Position numbers and translations under genes: made by a program. The notes under the pieces were generated by a model. It had not been told where the DNA came from. It did not search any database and saw only the letters and a list, made by a program, of their open reading frames with translations. A stretch of DNA of 60,836 nucleotides from Actinomycetes bacterium (GTDB taxonomy: Bacteria > Actinomycetota > Actinomycetes > Actinomycetales > Microbacteriaceae). Below, in pieces: positions 35,998-44,287 of this stretch (within the stretch, counting starts at the first letter, position 1; each line of letters begins with the position of its first letter). The stretch lies in the NCBI GenBank assembly GCA_023386365.1, contig JAEWJX010000108.1, positions 1-60,836 on the forward strand, read 5' to 3'.

Positions 35998-37365
35998 GTG
36001 TACGCCGACCGCGAGCGACTCGCGCGCCTCTGGAACGACGAGTCGCGCCTGTTCCGCGACACGCACCCCCGGTCCGGCGAACTCTGGGCCCAGGCGCGTG
36101 AACACCTGCCCGGGGGCGTCCCCATGCTCTGGATGTCGAAGTGGCCGGGTGACTGGCCCGTGTACGTCGACGAGGCGGCGGGGGCCCACTTCACCTGCGC
36201 CGACGGCATCGACCACGTCGACTTGTGCCTGGGTGACACGGGCGCGATGGTCGGTCACGCTCCGGCCGCCTCGGTGGCCGCGATCTCCGAACGGCTCGCG
36301 CGGGGCTCCACCTTCATGCTGCCCACCGCCGATGCGGCCATCGCCGCAGGCCTCCTGGCCGAGCGTTTCGGCCTCCCGGAGTGGCAGTTCACCCTGTCCG
36401 CCACCGACGCCAACCGCCATGTGCTGCGCTACGCGCGTCAGGCAACCGGCCGCCGCAAGGTGCTCGTCATCGACTACTGCTACCACGGCACCGTCGACGA
36501 GGCGTACGCGACCCTCGACGACTCCGGTCGGGTGGTGTCGCGTCGACGCAACATCGGCCCGCCCGTTCCGCTCGACGAGACCACTGTGGTCGTCGCCTTC
36601 GACGACATTGCAGGGCTGGAGGCTGCACTCGCCACCGGCGAGGTGGCGGCCGTGCTCGCCGAGCCCGCCATGACCAACATCGGCATCGTGCTGCCGCCGG
36701 ACGGCTGGCACGAGGCGGTGCGCGCCGCGTGCGACCGCACCGGCACCATCCTCGTCATCGACGAGACGCACACGCTCTGCGCCGGACCCGGTGGCATGAC
36801 CGCACGCGACAGCCTGAAGCCGGACGTGGTCGTCGTCGGCAAGACGATCGGGGGCGGTATCCCCGCCGCCGCGTGGGGCATGACCCGCGAACTCGCCGAC
36901 CGCGTGCGCGACAGCCTCGAATGGTCCGGTGAGGGGCGAGAGGATCTCGACGTCGGGGGAGTGGGCGGCACTCTCGCCGGCAACGCCGTGTCGATGGCCG
37001 GCATCCGTGCGACCCTCTCGGAGGTGCTCACGCCGGAGGTCTACCCCGAAATGATCGATCGAGCCACCGAGTGGACCGCAGGTGTGCAGGCGGCGATCGA
37101 CGAGTTCGGGGCACCGTGGCAGGTGACGCAGATCGGATGCCGCGCCGAGTACAGCTTCCGGCCGACGGCCCCGTCGAACGGACGCGAGGCAGCCGACGCC
37201 GACGACTTCGCGCTGCAGCAGTACCTGCACCTGCACGCGCTCAACCGCGGCATCCTCATCACCCCGTTCCACAACATGGCGCTGATGAGCCCGGCGACGA
37301 CCTCGGAGGATGTCGCGCGACACACGGTCGCCTTCCGGGAGGCGGTTCAGGCGCTCTTCGCGTGA
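35998..37365 (+). CDS. Class III aminotransferase of the glutamate-1-semialdehyde mutase-like subgroup
   Basis: 455 residues from GTG 35998; a longer frame upstream lies inside potC. PLP Lys282 in VVGKTIGGGIPAAAWG and Asp255 in VIDETHTLCAGPGG are present, as is the N-terminal VPMLWMSKWP segment. Proteins of this group are often annotated as aspartate aminotransferase family or GSA-like, but hemL-type mutase activity is unlikely in this transporter operon. I infer that it transaminates the amine or amino acid imported by potDABC. Its stop is one base from the asparaginase stop on the other strand. Confidence 0.85.
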   Translation: MYADRERLARLWNDESRLFRDTHPRSGELWAQAREHLPGGVPMLWMSKWPGDWPVYVDEAAGAHFTCADGIDHVDLCLGDTGAMVGHAPAASVAAISERLARGSTFMLPTADAAIAAGLLAERFGLPEWQFTLSATDANRHVLRYARQATGRRKVLVIDYCYHGTVDEAYATLDDSGRVVSRRRNIGPPVPLDETTVVVAFDDIAGLEAALATGEVAAVLAEPAMTNIGIVLPPDGWHEAVRAACDRTGTILVIDETHTLCAGPGGMTARDSLKPDVVVVGKTIGGGIPAAAWGMTRELADRVRDSLEWSGEGREDLDVGGVGGTLAGNAVSMAGIRATLSEVLTPEVYPEMIDRATEWTAGVQAAIDEFGAPWQVTQIGCRAEYSFRPTAPSNGREAADADDFALQQYLHLHALNRGILITPFHNMALMSPATTSEDVARHTVAFREAVQALFA

Positions 37366-37366
37366 C

Positions 37367-38290
37367 CTAGAACGCGACACGCAGCGTCGTGAACGGGTCG
37401 GCGATCGCCGCGATCGCGTCGTCGGCGACCTCGCGGGCGAGCAACCCCTCCCGCACGAGCAACTCGAGTCCGACGGGCGTGGTTGCCCGGTGAGCGCCGT
37501 CGAGGGCCTTCACGGCGACCGCTTCGCCTCGCGGCGCGACCAACACCAGCACCCCTTCGGCGCCGAGTTTGGCCGCGAGTCCGGTTCGCTCGATGACGAC
37601 CGTGTTGGCGCGTCCCACACCGTCGAGCGCCCACGGAACGGCGCGGATGGCGTCACCGAGCGCCGTACCCGCACGGGCCCCGTGCGAGGCGGAACGCGCC
37701 AGCCCGACGAGGCTGATCACGGGGACCGGCGCCCCGCACCCGTCGACACCGAGGTGGGCGATCCGTTCGCCGGAGGTGCGCTCCACCGTCTCGATCACCT
37801 GACGCTGCACGGGGTGGTCGGCATCGAGGTAGCCGTCGAGGTCCCACCCGTGCGCCGCCGACGCGGCGAGGAAGCCGGCGTGCTTGCCGGAACAGTTCAT
37901 CGTGATGCGTCGTCGCTCCGTCGCCGCGCCGCGCGCGACGGGGTCCGACGGCCAATCGGCGGGACAGCGCAACGCGTCTTCGGTGAGTCCCGCCTTCGAC
38001 AGCATCCGTTCGACGACCGCCACATGCGCCTCGGTGCCGGCATGACTGGCCGCCGAGAGCACCATCTCTTCGTCGTCGTAGACGACTCCCAGGAGCTCGA
38101 CCGCGGTCGCCTGCACCAGCTTCAGCGCGGAACGCGGATAGATGAGCGCCGCCGGGTCGCCGACTGCCCGCACCACGGTGCCGTCGGCGTCGACGAGCAC
38201 AGCTGCCCCCAGGTGCCGGGACTCCGGCCATCCGGAACGCTCGACGACGGCGAGCTCCTCCGAGCTCGCGACGTCGAGCGGCGAACTCAC
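37367..38290 (-). CDS. Asparaginase II family protein
   Basis: From GTG 38290 the product is 307 residues; the much longer open frame upstream is a shadow of gabT. Family motifs visible are SALKLVQATAVELLG, NCSGKHAGFLAA and DGCGAPVP. The Rhizobium etli-type asparaginase II family hydrolyses asparagine to aspartate and ammonium; the exact substrate here is unproven. Its GTG overlaps the gabT stop by four bases, so both belong to one nitrogen-release operon. Confidence 0.88.
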   Translation of the reverse strand: MSSPLDVASSEELAVVERSGWPESRHLGAAVLVDADGTVVRAVGDPAALIYPRSALKLVQATAVELLGVVYDDEEMVLSAASHAGTEAHVAVVERMLSKAGLTEDALRCPADWPSDPVARGAATERRRITMNCSGKHAGFLAASAAHGWDLDGYLDADHPVQRQVIETVERTSGERIAHLGVDGCGAPVPVISLVGLARSASHGARAGTALGDAIRAVPWALDGVGRANTVVIERTGLAAKLGAEGVLVLVAPRGEAVAVKALDGAHRATTPVGLELLVREGLLAREVADDAIAAIADPFTTLRVAF

Positions 38291-39639
38291 GCGCCCGCTG
38301 CGGTGAACGACTCGGCGAGCACGGCCATCGCATCGGCCAGCAGCTCGTCGGTCAGCGCGAGGCTCGGTAGGAACCGGAGGACGTTGCCGTAGGTGCCCGC
38401 GGTCAGCACGAGCACACCGCGCTGCGCCGCCTCGGCCGCGACCTTCGACACGATGTCGGCACGCGGCGCACGGGTCTCGGGGTCGAGCAGTTCGATCGCG
38501 ATCATCGCGCCGATGCCGCGGATCTCGGCGATCACCGGGAACTGCTCCTGGAGGCGCTCGAGAGCCGGTCGCAGGCCCGCCTCGATGCGGCGTGCCTCGG
38601 CGAGCAGGTCGTCCTGTTCGATGCGCTCGAACACCGCGACCGCCGCGGCGCACGCTACGGGGTTGCCACCGAAGGTTCCCCCGAGGCCGCCGGGCTGCGC
38701 CGCATCCATGATCTCGGCACGACCGGTGACCCCCGCGAGGGGAAGGCCGCCGGCGATGCCCTTGGCGGAGAGCACCATGTCGGGTTCGAAGCCGAAGTGC
38801 TCGCTCGCGAAGTACGCGCCGGTGCGTGCCATGCCCGACTGGATCTCGTCGGCGATGAACACGATGCCGTTGGCCGTGCACCAGGTCTGCAGTGCGGGGA
38901 GGTAGCCGTCGGCGGGCACGATGAAACCGCCCTCGCCCTGGATCGGCTCGACCACGAGGCACGCGAGGTCGGCCGCGCCGACCGTCTTCTCGAGGTAGCC
39001 GATGGTGCGCGCGGCGGCGGTGGAGCCGTCGAGGCCGTCGTGCAGCGGGTAGGAGTTGGGGGCTCGGTAGACATCCCCGGCGAACGGCCCGAAGCCCACC
39101 GAGTACGGCATGGCCTTGAAGTTCATCGCCATCGTGAGGTTGGTGCGTCCGTGATAGGCGTGCTCGAGCACGGCCACCCCGGCACGACCGGTGTACTTGC
39201 GGGCGATCTTCACGCCGTTCTCGACAGCCTCGGCGCCGGAGTTCACCAGCACCGTCTTCTTCTCGAACGAGCCCGGTGTGTGCTCGGCGAGCAGTTCGGC
39301 GACACGCACGTACTCCTCGTACGGAGTGATCGTGAAGAGCGTGTGGACCACATCGGCGAGCTGCGCCTGGGCGGCGGCGACGACGGCGTCGTCGGTGTGC
39401 CCGATCGTGGTCACGCCGATTCCGGCACCGAGGTCGATGAACTGGTTGCCGTCGACGTCGGCCAGGATCGCCCCGTGGGCGCGCTCGATGAAGACGGGGA
39501 GCGCACTCGAGACGCCATCCGAGACCACCCGTCGGCGTCGCTCCTGCAGCTCGATCGAGCGCGGGCCGGGTACCGCCGTGACGAGGCGGCGTTCCTGCGC
39601 GAGCGGCGCTACCGTGGAGGGCGTCAGAGTGTCGGTCAT
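38287..39639 (-). CDS. gabT: 4-aminobutyrate--2-oxoglutarate transaminase
   Basis: 450 residues with PLP Lys293 in LSAKGIAGGLPL and Asp264 in FIADEIQSGMARTG, and the GabT segment VEPIQGEGGFIVP. It converts GABA plus 2-oxoglutarate to succinic semialdehyde and glutamate. This is the step after the aminoaldehyde dehydrogenase encoded at 12020-13456. A succinic semialdehyde dehydrogenase is not clearly present in the window. The promoter region carries a GAWTYCGT-type site just upstream of the predicted -35. Confidence 0.93.
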   Translation of the reverse strand: MTDTLTPSTVAPLAQERRLVTAVPGPRSIELQERRRRVVSDGVSSALPVFIERAHGAILADVDGNQFIDLGAGIGVTTIGHTDDAVVAAAQAQLADVVHTLFTITPYEEYVRVAELLAEHTPGSFEKKTVLVNSGAEAVENGVKIARKYTGRAGVAVLEHAYHGRTNLTMAMNFKAMPYSVGFGPFAGDVYRAPNSYPLHDGLDGSTAAARTIGYLEKTVGAADLACLVVEPIQGEGGFIVPADGYLPALQTWCTANGIVFIADEIQSGMARTGAYFASEHFGFEPDMVLSAKGIAGGLPLAGVTGRAEIMDAAQPGGLGGTFGGNPVACAAAVAVFERIEQDDLLAEARRIEAGLRPALERLQEQFPVIAEIRGIGAMIAIELLDPETRAPRADIVSKVAAEAAQRGVLVLTAGTYGNVLRFLPSLALTDELLADAMAVLAESFTAAGA

Positions 39640-39646
39640 GGGAGCG

Positions 39647-39652
39647 ATTCTA
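39647..39652 (-). promoter_or_regulatory. Leaderless -10 element of gabT
   Basis: On the minus strand TAGAAT is followed by seven bases (CGCTCCC) and the gabT ATG. There is no ribosome site. Confidence 0.55.
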
Positions 39653-39675
39653 ACCCGTCCACCCCGCGCGCCGAG

Positions 39676-39694
39676 GCTGCTGATTCCGTAGCTG
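39676..39694. promoter_or_regulatory. Candidate Lrp site upstream of gabT
   Basis: GCTGCTGATTCCGTAGCTG contains the GATTCCGTA half-site and shares TGCTGATT with the ald/potD region (31672-31679) and, inverted, with the aldehyde dehydrogenase region. It lies just upstream of the gabT -35 position, where an activator would bind. It also precedes the divergent osmC-like gene. Confidence 0.4.
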
Positions 39695-39719
39695 TGGCCT
39701 GCTCAGAGTGAGGATTCGC

Positions 39720-40217
39720 ATGGATCATCGTCACCATTACGCGGTATCCGTCGAATGGACGGGCAACCGAGGCACGGGCACGTCCGGGTACCGGGCGTAC
39801 GGGCGCGACCTCGTCATCCGGAGCGACGGCAAGCAGCACGATCTGGCGGGTTCGGCCGATCCCGCGTTCTTCGGCGACCGTGAACGCTGGAACCCGGAGG
39901 AGCTGCTGTTGGCGGCTCTCGCGCAGTGCCACATGCTCAGCTACCTCTACGTCGCGTCGCGGCGCGGGATCGTCGTCGTCGACTACCGCGACGAGGCGTC
40001 CGGATCGATCGAGCAGACCCCCGACGGGGGCGGTCACTTCACCGAGGCCGTGCTCCGGCCGGTCGTCACCATCGCATCCGGTGACCATGCGGAGGCGATG
40101 GAGGCGCACGCCGAAGCGTCGGCGCTGTGCTTCATCGCCTCGTCGGTGAACTTCCCGGTGCGCCACGAACCGACTCTGGTGGTCGCGGACGCCGCGACGG
40201 ATCTGGATTCGCCTTAG
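39720..40217 (+). CDS. OsmC/Ohr family protein
   Basis: 165 residues from ATG 39720, preceded by a GTGAGG ribosome site; GTG 39708 is a weaker alternative. The two redox cysteines of the family lie in ALAQCHMLSYL and SALCFIASS. The family uses thiol chemistry to reduce organic hydroperoxides. Start MDHRHHYAVSVEWTGNRGTGT and the WNPEELLLAALAQCH region are typical. The stop overlaps, on the other strand, the stop of the HELLH protein. Confidence 0.9.
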   Translation: MDHRHHYAVSVEWTGNRGTGTSGYRAYGRDLVIRSDGKQHDLAGSADPAFFGDRERWNPEELLLAALAQCHMLSYLYVASRRGIVVVDYRDEASGSIEQTPDGGGHFTEAVLRPVVTIASGDHAEAMEAHAEASALCFIASSVNFPVRHEPTLVVADAATDLDSP

Positions 40218-41239
40218 GGGGCGGATCTGCTGTCGAGCTGCTGGTACAGCTCGGCGCGCTCCGAGTCGAGCGAGGTGAGTTCGACGACCTTCGCGTTGTA
40301 GGCGTCGACGTCGGCATTCAGCTGCACGCGTTGCGCCTCCAACGCGTCCTGCCGGGCGATGATCACGGCGCGTTCCTGATCGAACTCGCTCTGCGACGAG
40401 AACGCACCCGAATCGGCGCGCTGGTTGAAGGAGTCGATGTCGGCGTTCAGGGTGGCGATGTCGGCGTCGTACGCGGCGGATCGCGCCTCCAGGTCGGCGG
40501 ATGCGGCGTCGAGCTCCGCGCTCAGCTGGTCGATGCGGTCCGTATAGCCGTCGAGCTGTTCACGCGAATCGCTGTCGAATGCGACGACGACGCCCCGGTC
40601 GGTGAAGATCGCCGCGTAGTGCCGTTCGAGTTCGGCCGGAAGCGACGGATACGTGGTCGCCAGACGCGAATGCCATTCGTCGGCGTGCTGGTTGGCCGGG
40701 TAGGTGTCGACGATGGTGCGGGTCGCGTCGTCGTCCGGGAGGTCGGCGACGTAGTCGGCGACGAGAGCGTCGATGCGGGTCTTCTCGGAGTCATCCATGC
40801 GGGCGTAGACGGCGTGGAGCAGTTCGTGGGCGGCCGTCGCCTGCACGGTGCCCGCAAGGCGCTCGTCGGTGACCTCGTAGACGTAGATGCGGCCGCGGTG
40901 GTAGCACCCGAGCACCACCTCCGCCTCGACGGGGCAGTGCGCTTCGAAGTCCCGGGCGTCTTCCACCTGCGGCCGGGTGGCGAAGAAGATGCGTCGTCCG
41001 GTCTCGGTGAGGGCCAGGTCGACGGCCAGTTCTTCGACCTGGGCGCTGGGTGGGTCGGTCCACACCACCCACTGGTCGGCGTACGCCTGGCGGCGTCCGG
41101 CATCCCACGGGGCCGCGATGAGCACCCCCACCAAGGCGATGAGGCCGAGGGTCGCGAGAACCCATCGCCCGGCACCGCGGCGACGCGGCGGACGCGGGCG
41201 GTAGTCGTACGCGGGCGCCGCGACCTCGTCGAGACTCAT
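40214..41239 (-). CDS. Membrane-anchored protein with HELLH motif and coiled coil
   Basis: 341 residues from ATG 41239. A Pro/Arg-rich N-terminus and one membrane helix at about 26-44 are followed by an extracellular region with Cys102 and Cys112, a zincin-type HELLH motif (138-142, in TAAHELLHAVYARM), and a long predicted coiled coil at about 230-335 (SAELDAASADLEARSAAYDADIATLNAD). I do not recognise a named family. A metallopeptidase role is suggested by the motif and its helical, Ala-rich context, but the third zinc ligand is not obvious. Its start overlaps the stop of a 21-codon ORF. Confidence 0.75.
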   Translation of the reverse strand: MSLDEVAAPAYDYRPRPPRRRGAGRWVLATLGLIALVGVLIAAPWDAGRRQAYADQWVVWTDPPSAQVEELAVDLALTETGRRIFFATRPQVEDARDFEAHCPVEAEVVLGCYHRGRIYVYEVTDERLAGTVQATAAHELLHAVYARMDDSEKTRIDALVADYVADLPDDDATRTIVDTYPANQHADEWHSRLATTYPSLPAELERHYAAIFTDRGVVVAFDSDSREQLDGYTDRIDQLSAELDAASADLEARSAAYDADIATLNADIDSFNQRADSGAFSSQSEFDQERAVIIARQDALEAQRVQLNADVDAYNAKVVELTSLDSERAELYQQLDSRSAP

Positions 41240-41301
41240 CGGCGTTCCGTGAGGGACTCGTCGAGCATGAGCGTGCGCTCGGGGGTCACGCTGAGGGCCA
41301 T
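41236..41301 (-). CDS. Short leader ORF (21 codons) coupled to the HELLH protein
   Basis: An ATG at 41301 opens 21 sense codons (MALSVTPERT then LMLDESLTERR) ending in a TGA that overlaps the ATG of the HELLH gene (ATGA). A leaderless -10 stands six bases upstream of its ATG, and no other promoter or ribosome site is visible for the downstream gene. I infer that translation of this peptide delivers ribosomes to the downstream start. Whether the peptide itself has a role is unknown. Confidence 0.5.
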   Translation of the reverse strand: MALSVTPERTLMLDESLTERR

Positions 41302-41307
41302 GCACAG

Positions 41308-41313
41308 AGTGTA
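41308..41313 (-). promoter_or_regulatory. Leaderless -10 element of the 21-codon leader ORF
   Basis: On the minus strand TACACT is followed by six bases (CTGTGC) and ATG 41301, the same geometry as eleven other genes in the window. Confidence 0.55.
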
Positions 41314-41412
41314 AGTGGGGTCGAATACGGCGCCGGTCGACTCGTGTTCACCTGATACCAAGCAAAGGTGGGGCAGGATGGAGCGTCCCGCACCACATCC
41401 GAGGAGTCCGTC

Positions 41413-42390
41413 GTGCCCCGAATCCTGCCCGTTCTGACCGTCGCCGCCCTGTCGGTCGCCCTCGTGGGTTGCGCCGCGGGCGACGCCGAGCCGGACGCCA
41501 CCGACGACCCCACGTCGGGCGCGCGTGAGTGCGCGGCCGCCGGTCCGCTCTCCGACTCGGTGAAGGTCTCGGGCGAGTTCGGTGAGCTCCCCACGGTCAG
41601 CTTCGAGGCGCCGCTGGAGCCCGAGACCACCGAGCGTACGGTCGTGACCGAGGGTGACGGCGACGCGACCCCGTACGGTTCCGTGGCGACCGTCGACTAC
41701 AGCTTCTACAACGGCACGTCGGGCGACGTGATCGAGTCCACGAACTTCACCTCCGGCGAGGAGGCCGTCTTCGTCATCGACGAGACGCAGTTGCTGCCGG
41801 GCCTGCTGAAGACCGTCGAGTGCACCCCGGTCGGTTCGCGCGTGGTCGGTGTCGTTCCGGCGGCGGATGCGTTCGGCGACCAGGGTCTGGAGGACTTCGA
41901 CATCGCGGCCGGCGACTCGCTCGTCTTCGTGGTCGACGTCGTCGACGCGGTCACTCGTGCGTGGGGTGAGTCGCAGGACGCCCCGGAGGGCTTCCCGACG
42001 GTCGAGCTCGACGACAAGGGTGCCCCGACGGTCACGGTCCCGGACGACTACGCGTTGCCGACCACGAGCCAGTCGGCGACCCTGCTTGAGGGTGACGGCC
42101 GTGAGGTTCAGTCCACCGACCAGGTCTACATCCAGTACTACGGCCTCGACGCCGAGACCGGCGAGGTCTTCGACCAGACCTGGGACGGCGCTCCGTACGG
42201 CGGCTCGGCGAGTGGCTTCATCCAGGGGTTCACGAACGCCCTCGTGGGTCAGAAGGTCGGCTCGCAGTTCATCGTCGTCATCCCTCCCGCGGAGGGCTAT
42301 GGCGAAGCTTCGGCCGACAACACGAATGAGCTGGCGGGCAAGACGCTGATCTTCGTGGTCGACGTCCTCGCGGCGGTGCCGACCGTCTAG
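41413..42390 (+). CDS. FKBP-type peptidyl-prolyl isomerase lipoprotein
   Basis: From GTG 41413 (GAGGAG ribosome site eight bases upstream) the product is 325 residues with a lipoprotein signal ending VGC, Cys20. Two FKBP-like domains follow, roughly 70-175 and 220-325. The second is better conserved (VYIQYYGLDAETGEVFDQTW, GSQFIVVIPPAEGYG), the first looks degenerate in the active site. It should fold secreted proteins at the outer face of the membrane. A longer frame starting at 41368 would disrupt the signal peptide. Confidence 0.9.
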   Translation: MPRILPVLTVAALSVALVGCAAGDAEPDATDDPTSGARECAAAGPLSDSVKVSGEFGELPTVSFEAPLEPETTERTVVTEGDGDATPYGSVATVDYSFYNGTSGDVIESTNFTSGEEAVFVIDETQLLPGLLKTVECTPVGSRVVGVVPAADAFGDQGLEDFDIAAGDSLVFVVDVVDAVTRAWGESQDAPEGFPTVELDDKGAPTVTVPDDYALPTTSQSATLLEGDGREVQSTDQVYIQYYGLDAETGEVFDQTWDGAPYGGSASGFIQGFTNALVGQKVGSQFIVVIPPAEGYGEASADNTNELAGKTLIFVVDVLAAVPTV

Positions 42391-42410
42391 GTACCTCCCG
42401 TTCTTCTGCG

Positions 42411-42450
42411 GACCGCCGCAGCGCACTGGCGCTGCGGCGGTCTCGTGCTT
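42411..42450 (+). terminator. Intrinsic terminator after the FKBP gene
   Basis: A perfect 14-bp stem (42411-42424 with 42429-42442, GACCGCCGCAGCGC and its complement) around an ACTG loop, followed by TCGTGCTTT. The U-tract is short, as is usual in high-GC genomes. Confidence 0.8.
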
Positions 42451-42475
42451 TAACCCTCCGGAAACAGAAATGGTC

Positions 42476-42504
42476 TTTACCGGAAACATCCTTTCCGGTA
42501 ACGT
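42476..42504 (+). promoter_or_regulatory. Promoter with embedded repressor operator of the sugar-uptake operon
   Basis: A -35 like TTTACC (42476-42481) and -10 like TAACGT (42499-42504) are 17 bases apart. Between them lies the inverted repeat ACCGGAAA-N5-TTTCCGGT (42479-42499), 8-bp perfect arms that fill the spacer. A further CCGGAAAC copy is at 42458-42465, 22 bases upstream of the one at 42480-42487. The layout is that of a repressor site; the ROK regulator at 48030-49175 is the obvious candidate. Confidence 0.65.
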
Positions 42505-42583
42505 TCCGCGAAAGGCGACGGCGGGTGTGACCGCCGCCGGCACCCCTTTGCCAGCAATGACGCTCCAGAGAAGAGGTACCTCC

Positions 42584-44242
42584 ATGCACCGCCCTCGCAG
42601 CAGGCTCGTCGCGATGCTCGCCATCGGCACCACCGCGCTCGCGCTCTCCCTCACCGCGTGTTCCCCGTCGTCCGGTGACGGATCGGATCGGGCGCTCCGT
42701 GTCTGGTCCGGGTCGATGACCCCGATCAACAACGACTTCAACCCGTTCCACGTCGACACGGCCACCCACTTCACCTTCGGCGCCATCTACGAGCCGCTGT
42801 TCTTCTTCAACCAGCTCTCCGCCGACCCGCCCGTCGGTCTGATCGGCGACGCCTTCACCTACAGCGACGACGGCACGCAGCTGACGATCACCATCAAGCC
42901 GGGGCAGAAGTGGAGCGACGGCGAAGACCTCACGGCCGCCGACGTCGCCTTCACCTTCGGCTACGGCTCCAACGTCGACCCCGACATGACCTCGATCGAG
43001 GCGACCGACGACACCACCGTCGTCATCACCTACTCCACCCCGAAGTTCACGGCGGCCTCGCTCATCCTGGGCTCGACGTGGATCATCCCGGAGCACGTCT
43101 GGTCGGGCATCGACGACTTCATGAACGAGACCAACCAGCAGCCGGTCGGGTCGGGCCCCTACAAGCTGAAGTCCTTCACGGACGCGGCGTACACGCTCGA
43201 AGCGAACGATCTGTTCCGCGACGGTGCGCCGGCCGTGGCGCTCGTGCAGGATGTCGGCATCGACTCGAACCAGTCGTCCGAGGATCTCCTCAAGACGGGC
43301 AAGCTCGACTGGGTCGGTCAGTTCATCGCGAACCCCGACAACGTGACATCCGGCGGCAACATCGCCACCCTCAACCAGCAGCAGGATCCGACCGTCATCG
43401 TCACCTGCGCCGACGAGGCCATGGGCTGCAGCGGACCCCAGGTCGACCCGGCGGTGCGCCAGGCGATCAACGTGGCGATCGACCGCGCGACCATCCGCGA
43501 GAAGGCGTTCGCCGGTCTCGCGGGGGAGTCGTCGCCGGCGTTCGCCCTCCTCCCGCGTGACGAGAAGTGGGTGAGCGACCCCTCGCTCACCACGAGCCCG
43601 CAGGATCCCGACGCCGCAGCCGCGGCCGCGATCCTCGACGACGCCGGATACACGAAGGACGCCGACGGCTTCTACGGCAAGGACGGTACGACGATCGAGC
43701 TCGACCTGTTCTCGCCCGACGGGTGGACCGACTACAACGACGCCGCGAAGCTCATCAGCGAGGCGGCGGCGGATGCGGGCATCCGCATCAACGCGCGCAC
43801 CGTGTCGGAAGCCGAGTACTGGACTCCGATCGCCAACGGCGACTTCCAGCTCGCGATGTACGGCATCACGCAGTCGCTGGTGCCCGATCCCTTCTCGAAC
43901 TACGACCAGTACTTCACGACTCTCGCGAGCGCGAAGGTCGGCGAGGAACCGACGAAGGGGCAGAACTACTCGCGGTACTCCAACCCCATCGTGGACGCGG
44001 CGGTGAAGGCGGCGGGAGCGACGCAGGACGAGACCATCAAGAAGGACGCGTACGCGTCCGTCCAGGCCGAGATCGCCCGCGACCTGCCCTACATCCCGGT
44101 GGTGCTGAACGCCTCGCAGTCGTTCTTCAACGTCGCGGACTTCACCGGCTGGCCGAGCGAGGGCGACCTGTACGCGGCACCGCTGCCGTACCTGTCGACC
44201 GCCTCGGCGATCGTGCTCACGCACCTGAAGCCGGCGAAGTAG
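42584..44242 (+). CDS. Family 5 (oligopeptide-type) ABC transporter substrate-binding lipoprotein
   Basis: From ATG 42584, preceded by AGAGAAGAGG, the product is 552 residues with lipobox LTAC (Cys26). The mature protein has the SBP_bac_5 layout, including ALRVWSGSMTPINNDFNPF and ITIKPGQKWSDGEDLTAADVAFTF split motifs. This family usually binds peptides but also oligosaccharides. The operon downstream encodes a sugar kinase and a GH4 glycosidase, so I favour a beta-linked disaccharide or oligosaccharide as ligand. The upstream in-frame ATG at 42470 is within the promoter and is rejected. Confidence 0.9.
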   Translation: MHRPRSRLVAMLAIGTTALALSLTACSPSSGDGSDRALRVWSGSMTPINNDFNPFHVDTATHFTFGAIYEPLFFFNQLSADPPVGLIGDAFTYSDDGTQLTITIKPGQKWSDGEDLTAADVAFTFGYGSNVDPDMTSIEATDDTTVVITYSTPKFTAASLILGSTWIIPEHVWSGIDDFMNETNQQPVGSGPYKLKSFTDAAYTLEANDLFRDGAPAVALVQDVGIDSNQSSEDLLKTGKLDWVGQFIANPDNVTSGGNIATLNQQQDPTVIVTCADEAMGCSGPQVDPAVRQAINVAIDRATIREKAFAGLAGESSPAFALLPRDEKWVSDPSLTTSPQDPDAAAAAAILDDAGYTKDADGFYGKDGTTIELDLFSPDGWTDYNDAAKLISEAAADAGIRINARTVSEAEYWTPIANGDFQLAMYGITQSLVPDPFSNYDQYFTTLASAKVGEEPTKGQNYSRYSNPIVDAAVKAAGATQDETIKKDAYASVQAEIARDLPYIPVVLNASQSFFNVADFTGWPSEGDLYAAPLPYLSTASAIVLTHLKPAK

Positions 44243-44287
44243 CCCGATGACCACGGACCCGTCCCCTTCCGGACCGAGGAGGTGAGC

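Noticed and set aside
35998..37365. Aminotransferase considered as HemL of haem synthesis
   Set aside because: The sequence has GSA-like features, but it lies in a polyamine transporter operon with no hem genes nearby.
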